Below are positions 1 to 7,249 of a DNA stretch of 16,345 nucleotides, one piece after another. Made by a program: the position numbers and the translations under genes. The first letter of the stretch is position 1; each line of letters starts with the position of its first letter. Location: the NCBI GenBank assembly GCA_003648395.1, contig QMPB01000029.1, positions 1 through 16,345 on the forward strand, read 5' to 3'. The stretch is from Bacteroidota bacterium. GTDB lineage: Bacteria; Bacteroidota; Bacteroidia; Bacteroidales; UBA1556. The notes under the pieces were generated by a model. It was not told the DNA's origin, searched no databases, and saw only the letters and a list, made by a program, of their open reading frames with translations.

Positions 1-1
1 T

Positions 2-574
2 AGTAAAGTGCTGCTTGCGGGTTCTACTTGGCCACCAGATGAGACAATTATTTTTGACTATATGAAAGAATTTCCTGATAAAATAAAGTTAATAATTGCA
101 CCTCATGAAGTTACAGAATCACATATTAATAATATCGAAAATTCGTTCAAGTCATATAATCTTATAAAACTCTCGGAACTAGAAAATGGGAAAAAATTAA
201 GTGGTAATAGTATTCTCATTATTGATTCTGTTGGTAAATTGGCTTACCTTTATCAATACGCTGATATTGCATATGTTGGAGGAGGCTTTGGGGTCGGTAT
301 TCACAATATACTTGAGGCTGCATGTTATGCAAAACCTGTGATTTTTGGCCCAAATTATTCTAAGTTTAAAGAAGCTCGTGATTTAGTGGAGTTGGGAGGA
401 GGGTTCTCCGTAAAAAATTTAGCAGAGCTTAAAGTAATTATTAATTCCTTACTTGATAATAGAGATATTTTGGTGGCAAAAAACAGAATTTGTTTTGATT
501 ACGTTAAGCAGAACCTTGGTGCAACGGATAAGATTTTTGAGTTTTGTTTTGGTATAAAAAATAGTTTGACATAG
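2..574 (+). CDS. waaA: 3-deoxy-D-manno-octulosonic acid (Kdo) transferase, C-terminal part
   Basis: Kdo transferase moves Kdo from CMP-Kdo onto lipid A precursor at the inner membrane, the first step of LPS inner-core assembly. The frame is open to the left edge (codons from base 2 read S-K-V-L-L-A-G-S-T-W), so the GTG at base 8 is internal and not a start. Only about 190 residues of a family usually 410-430 long are present, corresponding to the second Rossmann lobe of this GT-B enzyme. Visible family motifs are GSTWPPDE near the left edge, a glycine-rich YVGGGFG followed by HNILEAA, which contains the Glu of the nucleotide-sugar site, and PVIFGPNYSKFKEA. The family is well recognised from these motifs. 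A 57-base gap separates it from the next gene on the same strand, and no terminator is seen between them. Confidence 0.93.
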   Translation, partial: SKVLLAGSTWPPDETIIFDYMKEFPDKIKLIIAPHEVTESHINNIENSFKSYNLIKLSELENGKKLSGNSILIIDSVGKLAYLYQYADIAYVGGGFGVGIHNILEAACYAKPVIFGPNYSKFKEARDLVELGGGFSVKNLAELKVIINSLLDNRDILVAKNRICFDYVKQNLGATDKIFEFCFGIKNSLT

Positions 575-631
575 CTTGCTAGCAAATTATTTCTTAATTT
601 AGCATCCATAATTTATTAATATATTTATACT

Positions 632-1789
632 ATGATAGATTTCTCAGCAAGAGTGAAAAGTAAACTGCCAGGAGCAAAAACAACTATTTTTACTATAATG
701 AGCCAATTGGCTAATGAGGTGAATGCTATAAATTTGTCACAAGGGTTTCCTAATTTTGATGTTGCTCCAGAACTTATTGATTTAGTAACAAAGGCGATGA
801 AAGATGGTAATAATCAATATGCTCCAATGCAGGGTTTAATGGATCTGCGAGAAGAAGTGAGCATCGCTTTTGAGAATAATTATGGTACTAAATACGATCC
901 TGATACAGAGATAACTATTACATCTGGTGCTACTCAAGCAATTTATTCTGCCATTACAACTATTATTCACGATGGCGACGAAGCTATTATTATTGAACCT
1001 GCATTCGATATTTATGTACCTGGAGTTAGAATGAATGGTGGAATTGCTAAAACCACCAAACTCAAAGGAGATGATTTTCACGTTGACTGGAAAGAGCTTA
1101 CTAGGCTAATTACAGCAAGCACCAAACTAATTATTATTAATTCTCCCCATAACCCAACTTCGAGTATACTTAGTAAGGAAGACATGATGGAATTGGAGAA
1201 TATTACTAGAAATACAGATATTATTGTACTTAGTGATGAGGTTTACGAACATATTATTTTTGATGAAGAAAAACATCATAGTGCTGCTGCCTTCCCTGAT
1301 TTAGCTAGTAGAAGTTTTATTGTTGGTTCTTTTGGTAAAACTTTTCATGTTACTGGTTGGAAAACAGGCTTTTGTATTGCTCCAAAAGAATTAATGGCCG
1401 AGTTTAGAAAAGTGCATCAGAATGTTGTATTTGCAGGTAATAGACCAATGCAGACTGCTTTAGCTGAGTATATGCACAACCCTGATAATTATAACGATAT
1501 TGACAAAATGTATAGTCAAAAGCGTGATTATTTCTTAGAGCTTATGAAAGATAGTAGATTTACTCCATTGCCTTCAAAAGGCACATATTTTCAGCTATTC
1601 AAGTATGATAAAATATCAGATGAAAGTGAATTAGATTTTGCTACAAAACTAACTCGTGAGCATGGTGTTGCTGCCATTCCTCTTTCGTATTTTTATAATG
1701 ATGGTACCGACAATAGAGTTCTGAGATTTTGTTTTGCTAAAACAAATGATACACTTGAAAAGGCAGCTGAAATATTATGCAAGATTTAA
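632..1789 (+). CDS. PLP-dependent methionine/glutamine aminotransferase (class I/II, YbdL-like)
   Basis: This 385-residue fold-type I aminotransferase most resembles the YbdL/KAT-like methionine aminotransferases, which transfer an amino group between methionine (or glutamine) and 2-oxo acids such as 4-methylthio-2-oxobutyrate. The sequence shows NLSQGFPNFD at about 34-43, YAPMQG at 63-68, the PLP-phosphate region SGATQA at 98-103, and NSPHNPT (Asn174). It also shows SDEVYEH (Asp202, Tyr205), the Schiff-base lysine Lys236 in SFGKTFHVTGWK, and the carboxylate-binding arginine Arg365 in VLRFCFAK. All key residues are intact and the length is normal. Its end overlaps the start of the omega-amidase gene by 13 bases, implying translational coupling and a joint role. 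Substrate preference is inferred from family and neighbour; kynurenine aminotransferase activity is a possible alternative. Confidence 0.92.
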   Translation: MIDFSARVKSKLPGAKTTIFTIMSQLANEVNAINLSQGFPNFDVAPELIDLVTKAMKDGNNQYAPMQGLMDLREEVSIAFENNYGTKYDPDTEITITSGATQAIYSAITTIIHDGDEAIIIEPAFDIYVPGVRMNGGIAKTTKLKGDDFHVDWKELTRLITASTKLIIINSPHNPTSSILSKEDMMELENITRNTDIIVLSDEVYEHIIFDEEKHHSAAAFPDLASRSFIVGSFGKTFHVTGWKTGFCIAPKELMAEFRKVHQNVVFAGNRPMQTALAEYMHNPDNYNDIDKMYSQKRDYFLELMKDSRFTPLPSKGTYFQLFKYDKISDESELDFATKLTREHGVAAIPLSYFYNDGTDNRVLRFCFAKTNDTLEKAAEILCKI

Positions 1790-2568
1790 GAGTTACAATA
1801 ATACAGTCGGACCTAGTTTGGGAGAATAAATCTGCTAATCTTAGTCATTTCGAGGAAGTAATTTATAGTAAAACAGAGCTTGGTGATTTAGTAGTTCTGC
1901 CAGAGATGTTTAATACAGCATTCTCAATGAAACCAGAGTTATTTTCAGAGCCGATAGAGTCTATTACTCACAATTGGATGAAGCAAATAGCAATGGATAA
2001 GAATGTTGCCATTGCAGGAAGTTATATGGTAAATATTGAAGGACAGTATTTTAATAGGTTTATCATAATGTATGCTGATGGTAACTATAAGAAATACGAC
2101 AAACGTCATTTGTTTAGAATGGGAAATGAGCATCAACATTTTACCTCAGGAGAAGACTCACTGATTTTTGAACTCAAAGGCTGGAAAATAAAGGCTCAAA
2201 TTTGTTATGATTTACGATTCCCAGTATTTGCTAAGAATAATTTTATTAATGGTAATTATGACTACGATGCCCTAATTTATGTTGCTAATTGGCCAAAAGT
2301 AAGGGATAGGATATGGCAATCACTTTTAGTAGCTCGTGCCATCGAAAATCAAGCAGTTGTTATAGCTGTTAATAGAATTGGTATTGATGGGAATGGTTTA
2401 AATCACGCAGGTAGCTCGTGTATTGTAAACTCGAAAGGTGAATATGCCATTGCTCCAAAACAAGATATTGCATTTGAGCAAACAGCCCTTCTTAAATTTG
2501 ATGAATTGGCAGACTTTAGAAGTAAATTTACTGTTGGTTTAGACTGGGATAAATTTGAAATTCTATAA
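1777..2568 (+). CDS. Omega-amidase (Nit2/YafV-type nitrilase superfamily)
   Basis: This carbon-nitrogen hydrolase of 263 residues is predicted to hydrolyse 2-oxoglutaramate (and 2-oxosuccinamate) to the dicarboxylic oxo acid and ammonia. The nitrilase triad is visible: Glu43 in VVLPEMF, Lys109 in YDKRHLF and the nucleophile Cys143 in QICYDLRFPV. YDKRHLF together with CYDLRFP is characteristic of the omega-amidase/YafV branch rather than of nitrilases acting on nitriles. The ATG lies inside the last codons of the upstream aminotransferase gene, in another frame. Glutamine transamination makes 2-oxoglutaramate, and removing that product pulls the reversible transamination forward, so the pair is functionally coherent. 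It ends tail to tail with the next minus-strand gene, overlapping it by 6 bases. Confidence 0.92.
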   Translation: MQDLRVTIIQSDLVWENKSANLSHFEEVIYSKTELGDLVVLPEMFNTAFSMKPELFSEPIESITHNWMKQIAMDKNVAIAGSYMVNIEGQYFNRFIIMYADGNYKKYDKRHLFRMGNEHQHFTSGEDSLIFELKGWKIKAQICYDLRFPVFAKNNFINGNYDYDALIYVANWPKVRDRIWQSLLVARAIENQAVVIAVNRIGIDGNGLNHAGSSCIVNSKGEYAIAPKQDIAFEQTALLKFDELADFRSKFTVGLDWDKFEIL

Positions 2569-3396
2569 AAACCGTCTTTCTATATATATTTTAAACTGGT
2601 GGAAAACATTATCATTAGTGTCCCATAAGTTTTCATCTTTCATGTCTCCTAATAAGTAAAGAGCTTCTTGAAGATTCTTCAGAGAGTCTAATTTCTTAAT
2701 ATTTTTATTATATATCTTCGCATTACCTTCGAATAAGTCATTTATAAACATAAACTTATCATTGATACCAATACCCGCTTTTAAGCTTTTAATGGGCTTT
2801 TTAATTATTTTTGATCTCTTAAATTCTTCATCTTCATCTATTTCATCAGGCTCTACATCTAAAACGTAAACAGTCTTCTCTCCAAGCGGTTTTTTAGTCT
2901 CCTTAGGTTCAAGTTTAACTTTTAATTCTGCTTTAGAATTAGCTTTTGGTCCAGGCTTCTCAATCTCAACCTCCTTCATTAAATTTTTTCCTTTAGCCTT
3001 TAGCCTTATTTCTTCCTCAACCTCAATTTCTTCATGCACTTCAGCCATAGTTTTTTCATCAGGAATTTCCGGCTCAATTTTTTCTTCTAAAGCTTGTTCT
3101 TCTAGAACGGTTTCTTGTTCAATTATTTGTTTTTCTTTCTCTTGCTCAAACATTTGACTAGCCTCATCGAGCAAATCATTGATCTCATCATCAATGGATT
3201 CTACTTGTATATTGACAGGAGTAGATTTCTCTATAATGTGAAAAGAAGCAATAGAATCGTATAATTTTCTAATATTTTCTTTTACAATATCAATTTCTAT
3301 TTGTGGTATATTTTGCTCATAAGAAGCTAAAATTTCTACTTGTTTCTTAATGACAGAAGCCAATTCTAAACTTTCTACTTTGTTAATTGTACTCAT
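2563..3396 (-). CDS. Uncharacterised Glu/Lys-rich protein with a conserved-looking C-terminal domain
   Basis: A 277-residue soluble protein with no signal peptide or membrane segment. I cannot name a function. It has three zones. An N-terminal helical segment spans about 1-60. A very acidic, Glu/Lys/Pro-rich and probably disordered or coiled middle spans about 65-205, with runs such as EEQALEEKIEPEIP and DEIDEDEEF. A compact C-terminal segment of about 70 residues starts near GIGINDKFMFINDLFEGN and ends in YIERRFL. That C-terminal pattern (an INDKF..INDLF.G motif, then an amphipathic helix and a terminal hydrophobic/Arg end) is, as far as I recall, recurrent in Bacteroidota hypothetical proteins. 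The frame is clean and codon use matches its neighbours. It is divergent from tdk across a 145-base spacer. A TATTTTTG -7-like element lies at 3426-3419 on this strand, without a clear -33. Confidence 0.8.
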   Translation of the reverse strand: MSTINKVESLELASVIKKQVEILASYEQNIPQIEIDIVKENIRKLYDSIASFHIIEKSTPVNIQVESIDDEINDLLDEASQMFEQEKEKQIIEQETVLEEQALEEKIEPEIPDEKTMAEVHEEIEVEEEIRLKAKGKNLMKEVEIEKPGPKANSKAELKVKLEPKETKKPLGEKTVYVLDVEPDEIDEDEEFKRSKIIKKPIKSLKAGIGINDKFMFINDLFEGNAKIYNKNIKKLDSLKNLQEALYLLGDMKDENLWDTNDNVFHQFKIYIERRFL

Positions 3397-3443
3397 AATT
3401 CAAAAAATTTATTCACAACAAAAATATTGCTAGTTCTTTTACT

Positions 3444-3451
3444 TAAATTTG
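3444..3451 (+). promoter_or_regulatory. Possible Bacteroidota -7 element upstream of tdk
   Basis: TAAATTTG matches the TAnnTTTG -7 consensus of Bacteroidota housekeeping promoters. It would give a tdk leader of roughly 80 bases. No TTG is found 17-23 bases upstream, so support is weak; an octamer of this looseness occurs by chance in AT-rich DNA. Confidence 0.3.
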
Positions 3452-3523
3452 CTCACTGAAAAATATCTTAATTCCTTTTATGGTATCTGAGGATTTATTT
3501 CAATGGTAAAGATATTCTAAAGT

Positions 3524-3540
3524 TAAACAATGTAAACAAT
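3524..3540 (+). repeat. TAAACAAT direct repeat with a start-stop ATGTAA just before tdk
   Basis: TAAACAAT occurs at 3524-3531 and again at 3533-3540, ending one base before the tdk ATG. The G between the copies creates ATG-TAA at 3530-3535, in frame with tdk and 12 bases upstream of its start. Similar A-rich ACAATAA sequence precedes atpF and atpA, so this is probably part of the A-rich initiation context used where Shine-Dalgarno motifs are absent. Confidence 0.45.
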
Positions 3541-3541
3541 A

Positions 3542-4123
3542 ATGTTTTTAGAGAATTCAACAAATAATAAACAGGAAGCAGGATGGATTGAAGTTGTATG
3601 TGGCTCAATGTTTTCTGGCAAAACAGAGGAGCTAATTCGACGTTTAAAGAGGGCAAAGATTGCTAAAATGAAAGTTGAAATCTTTAAACCTGCTGTAGAT
3701 ACGCGCTACGATGAAGTAAAAGTTGTATCGCATGATAAGAATGAAATAATTTCTACGCCTGTTCAGACTTCTACTAATATTTTACTTTTGGCAAACGACG
3801 TAGAAGTAATAGGTATTGATGAGGCACAGTTTTTTGATGACGAGCTACCTGAAGTTTGTAATAAATTGGCAAATAGGGGTATAAGAGTAATTGTTGCTGG
3901 TTTAGATATGGACTTTCAAGGTAATCCTTTCGGACCAATTCCTCAGATACTTGCAACGGCAGAATATGTTACTAAAGTTCATGCAATCTGTATGCGCTGC
4001 GGTAAATTAGCGCATATATCGCATCGGACAGTCCATAACGATAAACTTGTTATGCTTGGCGAAACAGAAAGTTATGAGCCTCTTTGTAGAACGTGCTACC
4101 AAAAGGCTCAGAAGGAAAATTAA
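3542..4123 (+). CDS. tdk: Thymidine kinase (type II, zinc-binding)
   Basis: Phosphorylates thymidine with ATP to give dTMP in the pyrimidine salvage pathway; cytosolic, normally a tetramer. At 193 residues it is a normal length. The sequence shows the P-loop GSMFSGKT at 21-28, the DEAQFF segment with Asp93 and catalytic Glu94, and the strand [13 protein letters not shown] at 119-131. The lasso region follows, and four zinc-binding cysteines form two CxxC pairs (Cys150/Cys153 and Cys182/Cys185). No residue of the active site is missing. The ATG at 3542 leaves a short N-terminal tail of about 15 residues before the first strand, as in relatives from the phylum. No Shine-Dalgarno sequence is present. 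The gene converges with the response regulator gene three bases downstream, and no terminator hairpin fits between them. Confidence 0.97.
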   Translation: MFLENSTNNKQEAGWIEVVCGSMFSGKTEELIRRLKRAKIAKMKVEIFKPAVDTRYDEVKVVSHDKNEIISTPVQTSTNILLLANDVEVIGIDEAQFFDDELPEVCNKLANRGIRVIVAGLDMDFQGNPFGPIPQILATAEYVTKVHAICMRCGKLAHISHRTVHNDKLVMLGETESYEPLCRTCYQKAQKEN

Positions 4124-4126
4124 TGA

Positions 4127-4819
4127 TTATCTTGTAAGAAGTTTGAAACCAACTCCATGAACATTAATAATCTTAATATTCTCATCTTCTTTGAGGTATT
4201 TTCGTAGTTTTGTTATATATACATCCATGCTTCGTGCATTAAAATAGCTATCATCCTTCCAAATTTTGTTTAGAGCTACTCTACGATCCATAGTTTCATT
4301 CTCATGAATACAAAGTAGTTTAAGAAGTTCAGATTCTTTACTAGTAAGGTTCTGATCTTTATTACAGCATTCTAATTTTTGATGCTCATAATTGAATAAA
4401 TATTTTCCAATCTGAAATTCATTTTTATCTTCATCATCTCCTAAACTACCACTACGACGCAAAATAGCATTTATACGAGCCAATAATAATTCCATATTAA
4501 AAGGCTTAGTGATATAATCGTCTGCTCCAAGTTCAAAACCTCTCAATTTATCATCTTCCATTGACTTAGCCGTCAAAAATAATACTGGAATAATCTTATT
4601 AAGTTTCCGAATATTTGTTACAAGAGTGAAACCATCCATCACAGGCATCATAACATCAAGTACAAGCATATCGTAATTGTTATTCTTATGAAAACCTAAT
4701 AATGCTAGTTCTCCATTGGCAAATAAATCAACATTAAAGTTCTTTGCTTCAAGGTAAGTTTTAAGTATTTTTCCTAAATTAGGATCGTCTTCAGCAAGTA
4801 AAATTTTTATTTTTTCCAT
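4127..4819 (-). CDS. rprY: OmpR/PhoB-family response regulator (RprY-like)
   Basis: A 230-residue DNA-binding response regulator. The receiver domain spans about 1-120: acidic pair Asp11/Asp12 in LLAEDD, phosphoacceptor Asp55 in LVLDVMMP, Thr83 and Lys105 in YITKPF. The winged-helix DNA-binding domain spans about 130-230 and ends with the typical Y-x-T-K-L-R-K-Y-L and VHGVGFKL pattern. I place the start at 4819: the receiver begins at MEKIKILLAEDD, and a longer in-frame start at 4870 would add 17 unconserved residues and overlap the kinase gene by 47 bases. With this start the kinase stop lies four bases upstream, a standard operon junction. Domain layout and partner match the RprX/RprY system of Bacteroides; the target genes cannot be inferred here. 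Confidence 0.93.
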   Translation of the reverse strand: MEKIKILLAEDDPNLGKILKTYLEAKNFNVDLFANGELALLGFHKNNNYDMLVLDVMMPVMDGFTLVTNIRKLNKIIPVLFLTAKSMEDDKLRGFELGADDYITKPFNMELLLARINAILRRSGSLGDDEDKNEFQIGKYLFNYEHQKLECCNKDQNLTSKESELLKLLCIHENETMDRRVALNKIWKDDSYFNARSMDVYITKLRKYLKEDENIKIINVHGVGFKLLTR

Positions 4820-4823
4820 AGTA

Positions 4824-6245
4824 TTATTGTTTACAAATATTCTTTTTAAAATCCATTGGTAAATGTACAAAAAATGTTGTTCCTTTATTTATTTGACTTT
4901 CCACTCTTATTGAACCTTTATGCTTTTCTACAACAGCTTTTACATAGCTAAGCCCTAGTCCAAAGCCTTTTACATTATGCACATTTCCTGTTGGTACTCT
5001 AAATAGTTTATCAAATATTTTTTTTTGATTAGTTTTTGATATTCCAATTCCATTGTCTTCTATTGAAATTAATAAGCAATCACCATCATTTTTAGTACTT
5101 ATTTTTATTTTTGGTTTAGCTTCAGTATACTTAAGAGCATTATCTATTAAATTGTAAATAAGGTTGGTAATATGTACTTTATCAGCATTTACTATATTAT
5201 GGTGGGCTTCCAAATTCAAAAATAGTTCGCCTCCTTTTTGGTGAATCTTTATCTCGTTGCTTTTTATTAATTCATGTATTACATCATGTATATTTAGCCA
5301 TTCATTTTTAAGTATTAATTCTCCTTTGTCAATTATTGCTGTTTGAAGAATCTTTTCAGCCATTGCTCCAAGTCGGTCATTCTCATCTTTAATTATTGAA
5401 ATATAGGCATCGTATAACTCTTGTGATTTCTCAATGTCATCATCAGAAAGAGCTTGACAAGCCAAAGAAATTGTTGATATTGGAGTTTTAAACTCATGAG
5501 TCATATTATTGATAAAATCATTCTTTAGAGCCGATAGTTTTGATTGTCGTATAATGGTAGTTATACTATATGTAAATAAATAAATAACTGAAAGAATTAT
5601 TACGATTGATAAGAATAACATTAAGCCCATTTCCTTTAGTAAATAGGATTTTTCCTTTGGGAAATATACCATTAAGAATATATTCTGCTCAACATTATTT
5701 GAAATAAAGGGAAATGCGTAAGCTCGTTTTAAGTATTTATCTGTTTTAACTTTAGGGTCTTGGTACATAAATGTTCCATTCTTCTGGTTAAAGACATTAA
5801 ACTTATATTGAGTGTAAATATTATTATTTCTCAATTCATGATAAATAATAGTATCTATTTTTTTATAAGTATATTCTGGATTGTCAAAAATAGGATTGTC
5901 AAGTATAGTTATTATACTAAATTCAGAAGGATAACGCATCTCAAATACAATAGTGTCTCCTTTGTCAATGAATTTCTTTGTGAGCTTACTTTTCTTAATT
6001 ATTGGATTTGGTCCTTTAGGGAGAATTGGGGTTCCCATCATTCTGAGAAGTCTATTTTTATTTGCCACACCTTCTAGCTCAACTACTTTGTGCATCACAT
6101 TGGTAAATGCTCGTTGAACATCATGACTAAAAGAAGTTTCTTTAATGGTTAAAGCATTATGTACCCACAGCATTTGCATGACCAATAAGCCAATCATTAC
6201 TACTCCCATAGCTATGCTAATACTAATAATGCGTCGTGTATTCAT
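4824..6245 (-). CDS. rprX: Membrane sensor histidine kinase (RprX-like)
   Basis: A 473-residue inner-membrane sensor kinase that should phosphorylate the response regulator encoded four bases downstream. Residues are numbered from the start used here. The first membrane segment is at about 7-28, followed by a periplasmic sensor region of about 175 residues with no recognised fold, and a second membrane segment at about 207-230. The H-box NMTHEFKTPIS carries His250. After that come an N-box (NLIYNLIDNALKY), a G1 box (DNGIGIS) and a G2 box (GFGLGLSYVK) of the HATPase domain. An upstream in-frame ATG at 6281 would add 12 residues, but a promoter-like sequence lies between it and 6245 and the membrane helix starts soon after 6245, so 6245 is preferred. 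All catalytic motifs are intact. Confidence 0.92.
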   Translation of the reverse strand: MNTRRIISISIAMGVVMIGLLVMQMLWVHNALTIKETSFSHDVQRAFTNVMHKVVELEGVANKNRLLRMMGTPILPKGPNPIIKKSKLTKKFIDKGDTIVFEMRYPSEFSIITILDNPIFDNPEYTYKKIDTIIYHELRNNNIYTQYKFNVFNQKNGTFMYQDPKVKTDKYLKRAYAFPFISNNVEQNIFLMVYFPKEKSYLLKEMGLMLFLSIVIILSVIYLFTYSITTIIRQSKLSALKNDFINNMTHEFKTPISTISLACQALSDDDIEKSQELYDAYISIIKDENDRLGAMAEKILQTAIIDKGELILKNEWLNIHDVIHELIKSNEIKIHQKGGELFLNLEAHHNIVNADKVHITNLIYNLIDNALKYTEAKPKIKISTKNDGDCLLISIEDNGIGISKTNQKKIFDKLFRVPTGNVHNVKGFGLGLSYVKAVVEKHKGSIRVESQINKGTTFFVHLPMDFKKNICKQ

Positions 6246-6253
6246 ATTAGATA

Positions 6254-6286
6254 CAAAGGTAGCATTATTATGGTTTATCACCCAAA
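6254..6286 (-). promoter_or_regulatory. Promoter of the rprX-rprY operon
   Basis: On the minus strand TTTG (6286-6283) is followed after 21 bases by TACCTTTG (6261-6254), a full match to the Bacteroidota pattern TTG-N(17-23)-TAnnTTTG. Transcription would start near 6249-6246, giving an almost leaderless kinase mRNA. An alternative -7 element, TAAATTTG at 6290-6283, overlaps the -33 site and would give a leader of about 30 bases, but lacks its own -33. Both place the upstream ATG at 6281 at or before the transcript start. Confidence 0.55.
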
Positions 6287-6322
6287 TTTAACAGATTTTA
6301 AACTTTGTTTAATTCCTTTAAC

Positions 6323-6352
6323 TTTTGTGCGTTTGTTCTTGATGTACTTTTG
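6323..6352 (+). promoter_or_regulatory. Plus-strand promoter of the candidate small RNA
   Basis: TTTTG at 6323-6327 is followed after 17 bases by TACTTTTG at 6345-6352, which then reads CC. This fits the Bacteroidota -33/-7 pattern at the short end of the accepted spacing. The predicted start is about 6358. It points away from rprX and drives no protein gene before a strong terminator at 6464-6493. Confidence 0.5.
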
Positions 6353-6357
6353 CCTTG

Positions 6358-6493
6358 TTAGTTTTTTAAGATAGAAACCAATTCTATCAAACTATATATG
6401 TTGATTGCGTCTATATACTGTGCAATAATTTATAAGCAATTAACAACCTGTGATTTTAGTGATAAGGACAAACTCCCCGTTTGTCCTTTTTTT
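6358..6493 (+). ncRNA. Candidate small RNA of about 135 nt
   Basis: The stretch from the rprX start to the CAP-domain gene (6246-6593, about 350 bases) holds no convincing protein gene. It does hold a plus-strand promoter-like sequence (6323-6352) and a perfect intrinsic terminator (6464-6493), with nothing coding between them. The sequence in between can fold. GATAGAA at 6370-6376 pairs perfectly with TTCTATC at 6382-6388 around a 5-base loop. GTTGATTGC at 6400-6408 can pair with GCAAT (6436-6440) and CAAC (6444-6447), leaving a three-base bulge. The 5' end is approximate. The family is unknown to me; a 6S-like RNA of Bacteroidota is one possibility, and a leader/attenuator of the CAP gene is another. 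Homology was not tested. Confidence 0.45.
6464..6493 (+). terminator. Strong intrinsic terminator
   Basis: AAGGACAAAC (6464-6473) and GTTTGTCCTT (6479-6488) form a perfect 10-bp stem with a five-base TCCCC loop. The T-run extends to 6493. It works only on the plus strand, since the minus-strand reading lacks a T-tract after the stem. No protein gene lies upstream on the plus strand before the divergent rprX. Confidence 0.88.
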
Positions 6494-6528
6494 GTATACT
6501 CCATATTAATACCAATATTCATAATTAA

Positions 6529-6560
6529 TTGATATAATTGTCAAATTATTATTACTTTAG
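6529..6560 (+). promoter_or_regulatory. Possible promoter of the CAP-domain gene
   Basis: TTG at 6529-6531 lies 21 bases before TACTTTAG (6553-6560), which has one mismatch to TAnnTTTG. The expected transcript start, near 6566, leaves a leader of about 28 bases before the ATG at 6594. If real, the gene does not depend on transcription through the upstream terminator. Confidence 0.4.
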
Positions 6561-6593
6561 CAGTCATATAAATCACTTAAATTAATTATTCAA

Positions 6594-7232
6594 ATGAAAA
6601 AAATATCTGCAATTGCATTATTGCTTATTCTTTTTTTAGTAAAAGTATCGGGTCAATCTGTGTTTGACAATCGTGATACACTAAATTATCCTTATTATTT
6701 ATGGAATGATGTAGTAATAGAAAATACAAATACAGCAAAGGATGAAACCTATTTAACTAATGAAGAGAAAAATATTATATGGCTTTGTAATTTGGCTCGA
6801 TTTGATGGTAAATTATTCTCAAAAACATTTCTCAAAGAATATATTGAAAAGAATCAGGTTAGATATACTCCATATGTAAAGTCCCTTTTTTCTGACTTAA
6901 AGAAAACTAAGAAAGTAATCCTATTTAATCCTGATAAACGAATATATGGGTTGGCAGAAGAACATGCGGTTTGGTCAGGAAAGAGAGGAAAAACAGGTCA
7001 TAAAAAGTTCCAAGAGAGAGCAAAGCGTTCAAAACACTCTAGATTTGCAGAAAATGCTCAATATGGCGACTTTATGGCAGAAGATATAGTAATGGATTTG
7101 TTAATTGATGAAGGGATTCAAACGGTTGGACATCGCAAAAATATTCTTAGTCCATTATATAGATTTATTGGAGTTTCAATACAGCCTCATAAGGTATATA
7201 AGTATAATTGTGTTATGGATTTTGGGGGATAG
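6594..7232 (+). CDS. Exported CAP (SCP/PR1)-domain protein
   Basis: A 212-residue protein with an N-terminal signal peptide (MKK, hydrophobic core at about 5-18, likely cleavage near Gly20/Gln21), so it acts in the periplasm or outside the cell. The mature part is a bacterial CAP domain. An early helix contains LCNLARFDG, followed by LAEEHAVWSGKRGKTGH with His136 in the GH position, AENAQYG with Glu153, a helix around DIVMDLLIDEG, and VGHRKNIL with His180, then FIGVSIQPH. His136, Glu153 and His180 correspond to the cavity residues conserved in CAP proteins. Bacterial members have no single assigned activity. The gene stands alone, behind the strong terminator and convergent with the MBL-fold gene 17 bases downstream. 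Confidence 0.88.
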   Translation: MKKISAIALLLILFLVKVSGQSVFDNRDTLNYPYYLWNDVVIENTNTAKDETYLTNEEKNIIWLCNLARFDGKLFSKTFLKEYIEKNQVRYTPYVKSLFSDLKKTKKVILFNPDKRIYGLAEEHAVWSGKRGKTGHKKFQERAKRSKHSRFAENAQYGDFMAEDIVMDLLIDEGIQTVGHRKNILSPLYRFIGVSIQPHKVYKYNCVMDFGG

Positions 7233-7249
7233 TATTATTCATTACAAAA

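Noticed and set aside
8..10. GTG as the start of the first gene
   Set aside because: The frame is open to the window edge and the codon falls within the conserved Kdo-transferase strand before GSTW.
576..585. Perfect palindrome TTGCTAGCAA just after the Kdo transferase stop
   Set aside because: It has five-base arms with no loop, so it cannot form a terminator hairpin; ten-base palindromes occur by chance, and no operator family is recognised.
836..1081. 81-codon minus-strand ORF inside the aminotransferase gene
   Set aside because: It is antisense to a well-conserved enzyme, is rich in Asn/Ser/Ile/Cys as expected for a shadow frame, and has no domain. The same reasoning applies to the other short ORFs inside the kinase, surface protein, atpA and atpB genes.
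4820..4870. A 17-residue N-terminal extension of the response regulator
   Set aside because: It would overlap the kinase gene, is not receiver-domain sequence, and the internal Met starts exactly at the normal domain start.
6246..6281. A 12-residue N-terminal extension of the sensor kinase
   Set aside because: A promoter-like element lies within it, and the membrane helix begins just after the later Met.
6398..6532. A 44-codon plus-strand ORF starting inside the intergenic region
   Set aside because: It reads straight through the perfect terminator stem and T-run, has no initiation context, and its product looks like translated AT-rich spacer.
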